NCBI RefSeq assembly: GCF_000002995.4
Contig: NW_025062478.1
Span: 2,108,001 to 2,172,000 of the forward strand
From: Brugia malayi
Taxonomy: Eukaryota > Nematoda > Chromadorea > Rhabditida > Onchocercidae
DNA length: 64,000 nt
Reading direction: 5' to 3'
Of this stretch, positions 60,616 to 64,000 are shown piece by piece. Both the position numbers and the translations under genes were made by a program. Within the stretch, counting starts at the first letter, position 1; each line of letters begins with the position of its first letter. The notes below the pieces were generated by a model, which made no database searches, was not told the origin of the DNA, and worked only from the letters and a program-made list of their open reading frames with translations.

Positions 60616-60644
60616 AGCATTAACAAATTAACAAAGTGATTGTC

Positions 60645-61720
60645 CTAAAAAGATATGTTTAAAGTATGAAAAATAAATATAAATAAAACGTAAACAAATG
60701 AACACTATACAACTAAACAATTTAAAAAAATTTCAATCAATTCATATTTAGCAATAAATTATATTCTTTTTAAAGATATAATCAAATGAAGAATTAAAAG
60801 AGTAATTTATATCAGACAGCAATGACTTTTCAAATTTTTTTTTTTTGAAGATTAGAGATAATAACTTGGCTTTTTTTTTTTATTTCTTTAAAGAGTATTA
60901 AATTAATTTATAGTTAGCTATTAATTAAGAATTACTACTACTGATAGTGTAGAAGGCAAAGAAAATATACGAAATATTTTATGAAACATGGACAATAACA
61001 AATAAACAAACAAACAAAATAAATTTAAAAATAAATTTAACATTTCCTAATGTTCGATATAAGATTAATTTTGTGCATACCTTTTCATCACAATTACAGG
61101 TAACCGTTTGCAACACATTTTCATTTGTATTCAGAATTTTGAACATAGAAAGGACATATCATAAACACTGACAGCCAGCAATATTTGTTGGTGTAACGAA
61201 ATATAAATATTTTTGTATATACAAAATACAAAAACAAAATATATATTTGTTAAATTTCGAATTTTAAATTTGTCACCTGTTAAATTTTGAATTTCAATTA
61301 GAATTCAGAAGCTTGTAGCTAGATAATAAATTAAATTAGAATGTAAATAAGTGCAACTTGAACAATCTTCAGAGATCTTTCTTATTATGTAATAAACAAA
61401 AACCTTAACGTAATATGATTTTAAAATAATTTAAAATTAAATTAATTAAGGACAAAAATGTTCTAAAAGATATACGATGATTTGCAAGATATCACAGTAA
61501 AGAAATCATCGAAAGTAAATAATGAAGTTTTTTTTTTCTTTTCATTCTCTTAATTTTCCTACAATTTTTTTAAGCAATTTGAAGAAAATTTTTTGTTTAA
61601 AAAATATCTCGCTGAAAGCATGGTCCAATCTTTTCTTAAAATCTTCAGTTTTAAACCGTAATTAATTAATTATAAATCTTTTTAAGAGCTCTAAACGTTT
61701 TCATAAATTTATTAATAATA
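60645..61720. other. Spacer between GTPBP6-type gene and CZIB gene
   Basis: About 1.1 kb between the stop of the upstream minus-strand gene and the CZIB leader exon. TTTATT at 61708 gives an AATAAA signal for the upstream gene. A 22-codon frame on the minus strand (61148-61083, MFKILNTNENVLQTVTCNCDEK) ends in a GTATGC donor and might be an alternative 5' exon, but it does not join CZIB in phase. The spacing and orientation allow an operon-like arrangement, which is not shown by the sequence alone. Confidence 0.45.
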
Positions 61721-63984
61721 TCAAATTTTTGAAAACGAAAAATTAGCTCTAAATTTGCTAAATTCATTATCATCCATAATAACATTACATAGCAAATAAT
61801 TATTGTCATCCGATGGAATCGGTTGACCAACAAGAAAGGAATATTTACATAAGTATGAAAATGCTTCTGAATGTGGACGTAACTTCAATCGACGAATTGT
61901 TACACCACTGATTGCTAGCACTCTCTGCAAAATTTCGAATTATAAATTTGAATTTGGAAAAAGAAAAGTTCGGTTAGTTTTGCATCAAATTTCTAGTAAA
62001 TATTAAAAATGAATGAATTGGAACAAACCCAATAAATCAAAATTTGAGGGAGAGAGAAAGAGAAAAAAAAGCTATAGGTATTTGATGGAATACTAAGAAA
62101 ATTACAGAAGCCATAAGAAATGCTTAAGATTATTTGGGTATAAGAAATATAGAATAAAACTTATTCAATGTAAAAAAAAAATGAATACCTTATCGATAGC
62201 AGCTAACAACTCAACAAATCCACGGCCATCAGCACAAGAGACAAAATATGTGTTAGATTCATGAGGAGGTAATCGACACAACTTATCAATTTTATTTCCA
62301 ACCCGAATCACTGATTTTAATAATTCATTTCGAATTTTAAGTGCTGATAATGTTTTCATGACAACATTACGTTGTGTAAGATAATCAGGATTTGAAACAT
62401 CTTCTACATGCAACAATAAATCCTAAAAAAAATTTTCAAAATGTCAAAATAAATTAATTGAGTTAAAAAAAAATAGATACTAAAACTTCAATGCATATTA
62501 CTTACATATATATGTATCGTTTCCTTTTTTTGAAAAGATTGAGATGAATTCATTTAAAACTAACTGCATTTGCAACATGATTTAGCGTAGCTTGAAAAGA
62601 TGCAAGTAACTGGGTAGGTAGATTCGATATGAATCCAATTGTATCGGCAAAAAGTATTGGTAAACCGGATGGTAACCGAAAAACATGAAGTGATGTATCC
62701 AGCGTAGCGAATAAACGATCTTCAACATATAAATTTCGTCCTGTTAATCTGTAAACTTACAAAAATGAAATATAATTAAAGAAATCGGAATGAAACAACA
62801 AATGTTCACAGAATTTTAAGATGCTATTTTTAAGAAAATAATGTTCCATTCAACCATCATCAATTTAACTGTTTCTTTTCTCTTTTTTCTTTTTTTTTTT
62901 TTTTTCATCAGAAATAAAAAAAATTGGAAGTAACCTTTTAATTAGTGAACTTTTACCAGCATTTGTATATCCAGCTACAGCAACCACTGTTCGTATGTTT
63001 TTCTGAGCTTCGCCAATTCGCAAATTAACTTTCTCTTCTACTGCAGCTTTTAAACATTTTCGTAAATGTTGCTCACGATATCGTAAAACTTCTAGTCTTT
63101 CGGCTCTAAAAATTCATCTGCTCAAATTTATCCTCCCAGATATTGAAAATGTTCATATTCAGTTTCTGTTTGAATAAGACTACTACGCCGTCAAATTAAT
63201 ATCTAATAGATCACTGTGATTAAGAAAATTTTTTTTTTTATGACATATCAATCATCCTAATTATTTAAAAAAAAAGAAATCTGAATTTTTAAATCAATAA
63301 AATTAAATCCAGCAAGCAAACTTTGATTTCTCGGATGTATCGAGATGAAGAAGAGATGGATCCACATGCAATTCATACATAGATAATAATCGCTGCCTGT
63401 AGAAGAAAAAAGAAATATGTTTCAAAATTTCTTACAAGTAAAATTTGATATAATCTAGAATATTATAAATGCAAAAAAAAAAAATAACCTTATGTAAGGA
63501 ATTTCAGCAAGTTGAATTTGCAATTTAGCTTCCTTTGTTTTTGCAAATATTTTAAAAATGAGCAATACTATATTGTAACGATCATATACTGGAGTACGAA
63601 AAATTGATGTCAATTCAGCCTAAATAAGATCTCATTGAATTTCATTTGAATTTTTAAAAATATCAAATTTCAATTATTTCAAACTGAAAAACTTAAAGAC
63701 TTGAAGTAAATGCTGGTAGGATGAATCACAAACAAAATGACTGAACTTTGTGTAAAATTATACTCCCAGATAACTCAGAAAAATAAATGACGTCCCTACT
63801 TAACAATTCGAATATTGAAAAAGAAAAATAAAGAAAAACCTGTTGCTTCGGTGATAAAATATCAACATCAATCATTAGTGCTGTAGCAGAGATTTTTTCT
63901 TTGAGAGCAATTATTCGTTGAATACGTCCACTACCCCAAAGACGTTTCTTTTTAGTAGAGCGATCGGTGCTTACCGCAGTTGTT
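61721..63984 (-). CDS. GTPBP6/HflX-type GTPase, C-terminal part (5' end outside window)
   Basis: Visible exons in transcript order: 63984-63840, 63619-63489, 63396-63322, 63105-62935, 62748-62565, 62422-62189 and 61924-61721, all in phase, giving 380 residues (numbered from the first visible codon). The HflX-type N-domain appears as PVYDRYNIVLLIFKIFAKTKEAKLQIQLAEI. The G domain has the P-loop GYTNAGKS (about 162-169), G3 DTIGF (209-213), G4 NKID (278-281) and a G5-like VSCADG (296-301). The segment LTGRNLYVEDRLFATLDTS includes the switch I/G2 threonine. A C-terminal extension of about 70 residues follows. HflX and its eukaryotic GTPBP6 relatives bind the large ribosomal subunit; GTPBP6 acts on mitochondrial ribosomes in recycling and assembly. 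A mitochondrial targeting sequence would be on the missing N-terminus. Confidence 0.92.
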
Positions 63985-64000
63985 CTGCAACAAAACAAAT

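Noticed and set aside
61083..61148. Short minus-strand exon MFKILNTNENVLQTVTCNCDEK with GTATGC donor
   Set aside because: It does not connect to the CZIB exons in phase and has no counterpart in the family; kept only as a possible alternative 5' exon.
1..64000. CRISPR arrays, bacterial operons, attachment sites
   Set aside because: None seen. The direct repeats present are microsatellites or diverged tandem duplications in eukaryotic DNA.

Overview
The window is eukaryotic, very AT-rich DNA from a nematode. Evidence for a nematode is an UNC-42-type homeodomain gene, an EGL-46/INSM-type zinc-finger gene, a tandem pair of ET-module (ten-cysteine) proteins, short TTTCAG-type splice acceptors, a BEL/Pao-like retroelement, and a 22-base copy of the SL1 spliced leader (21/22 identical) inside that element. 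The abundant poly(A)/poly(T) runs and GA/CT microsatellites would suit a clade III (spirurid/filarial-like) worm, but the species cannot be fixed from this window. Because genes are split by introns, the gene models below were built by hand from splice signals, reading phase and family resemblance; most long uninterrupted reading frames in the window are low-complexity noise.

Layout. 228-343 (+): last exon of an EGF-domain gene that starts left of the window. 2600-11068 (-): complete seven-exon unc-42 homeobox gene. 14108-17875 (+): type II membrane protein with a possible SEA-like ectodomain. 19269-22717 (-): secreted-then-anchored single-pass membrane protein with a CCGCCC juxtamembrane cluster. 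22718-33677: large gene desert with simple repeats. 33678-35166: rearranged BEL/Pao-like LTR element folded into a 605-bp inverted repeat. 36331-38013 and 40254-41165 (-): two ET-module paralogues. 46279-46350 and 46740-46811 (+): two identical tRNA-Asp(GTC) genes. 50121-54187 (+): egl-46/INSM homologue. 58347-60615 (-): CZIB/UPF0587 zinc-binding protein. 61721-63984 (-): 3' part of a GTPBP6/HflX-type GTPase gene that runs off the right edge.

The most unusual object is the retroelement. It contains reverse-transcribed elongator tRNA-Met joined to the LTR exactly at the primer-extension point. The copy includes the non-templated CCA and has T where position 58 of the T-loop should be A, the base normally methylated as m1A58. 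This looks like a fossil of aberrant reverse transcription, in which the primer itself was copied and the enzyme then jumped to gag RNA. The LTR also carries an SL1-like leader downstream of its TATA box.

The cellular genes are functionally diverse: two neuronal fate regulators, surface/secreted proteins, and two housekeeping genes lying head-to-tail at the right end. From memory, unc-42, egl-46 and the CZIB gene are all on C. elegans chromosome V, which would make this block a chromosome-V-type segment.
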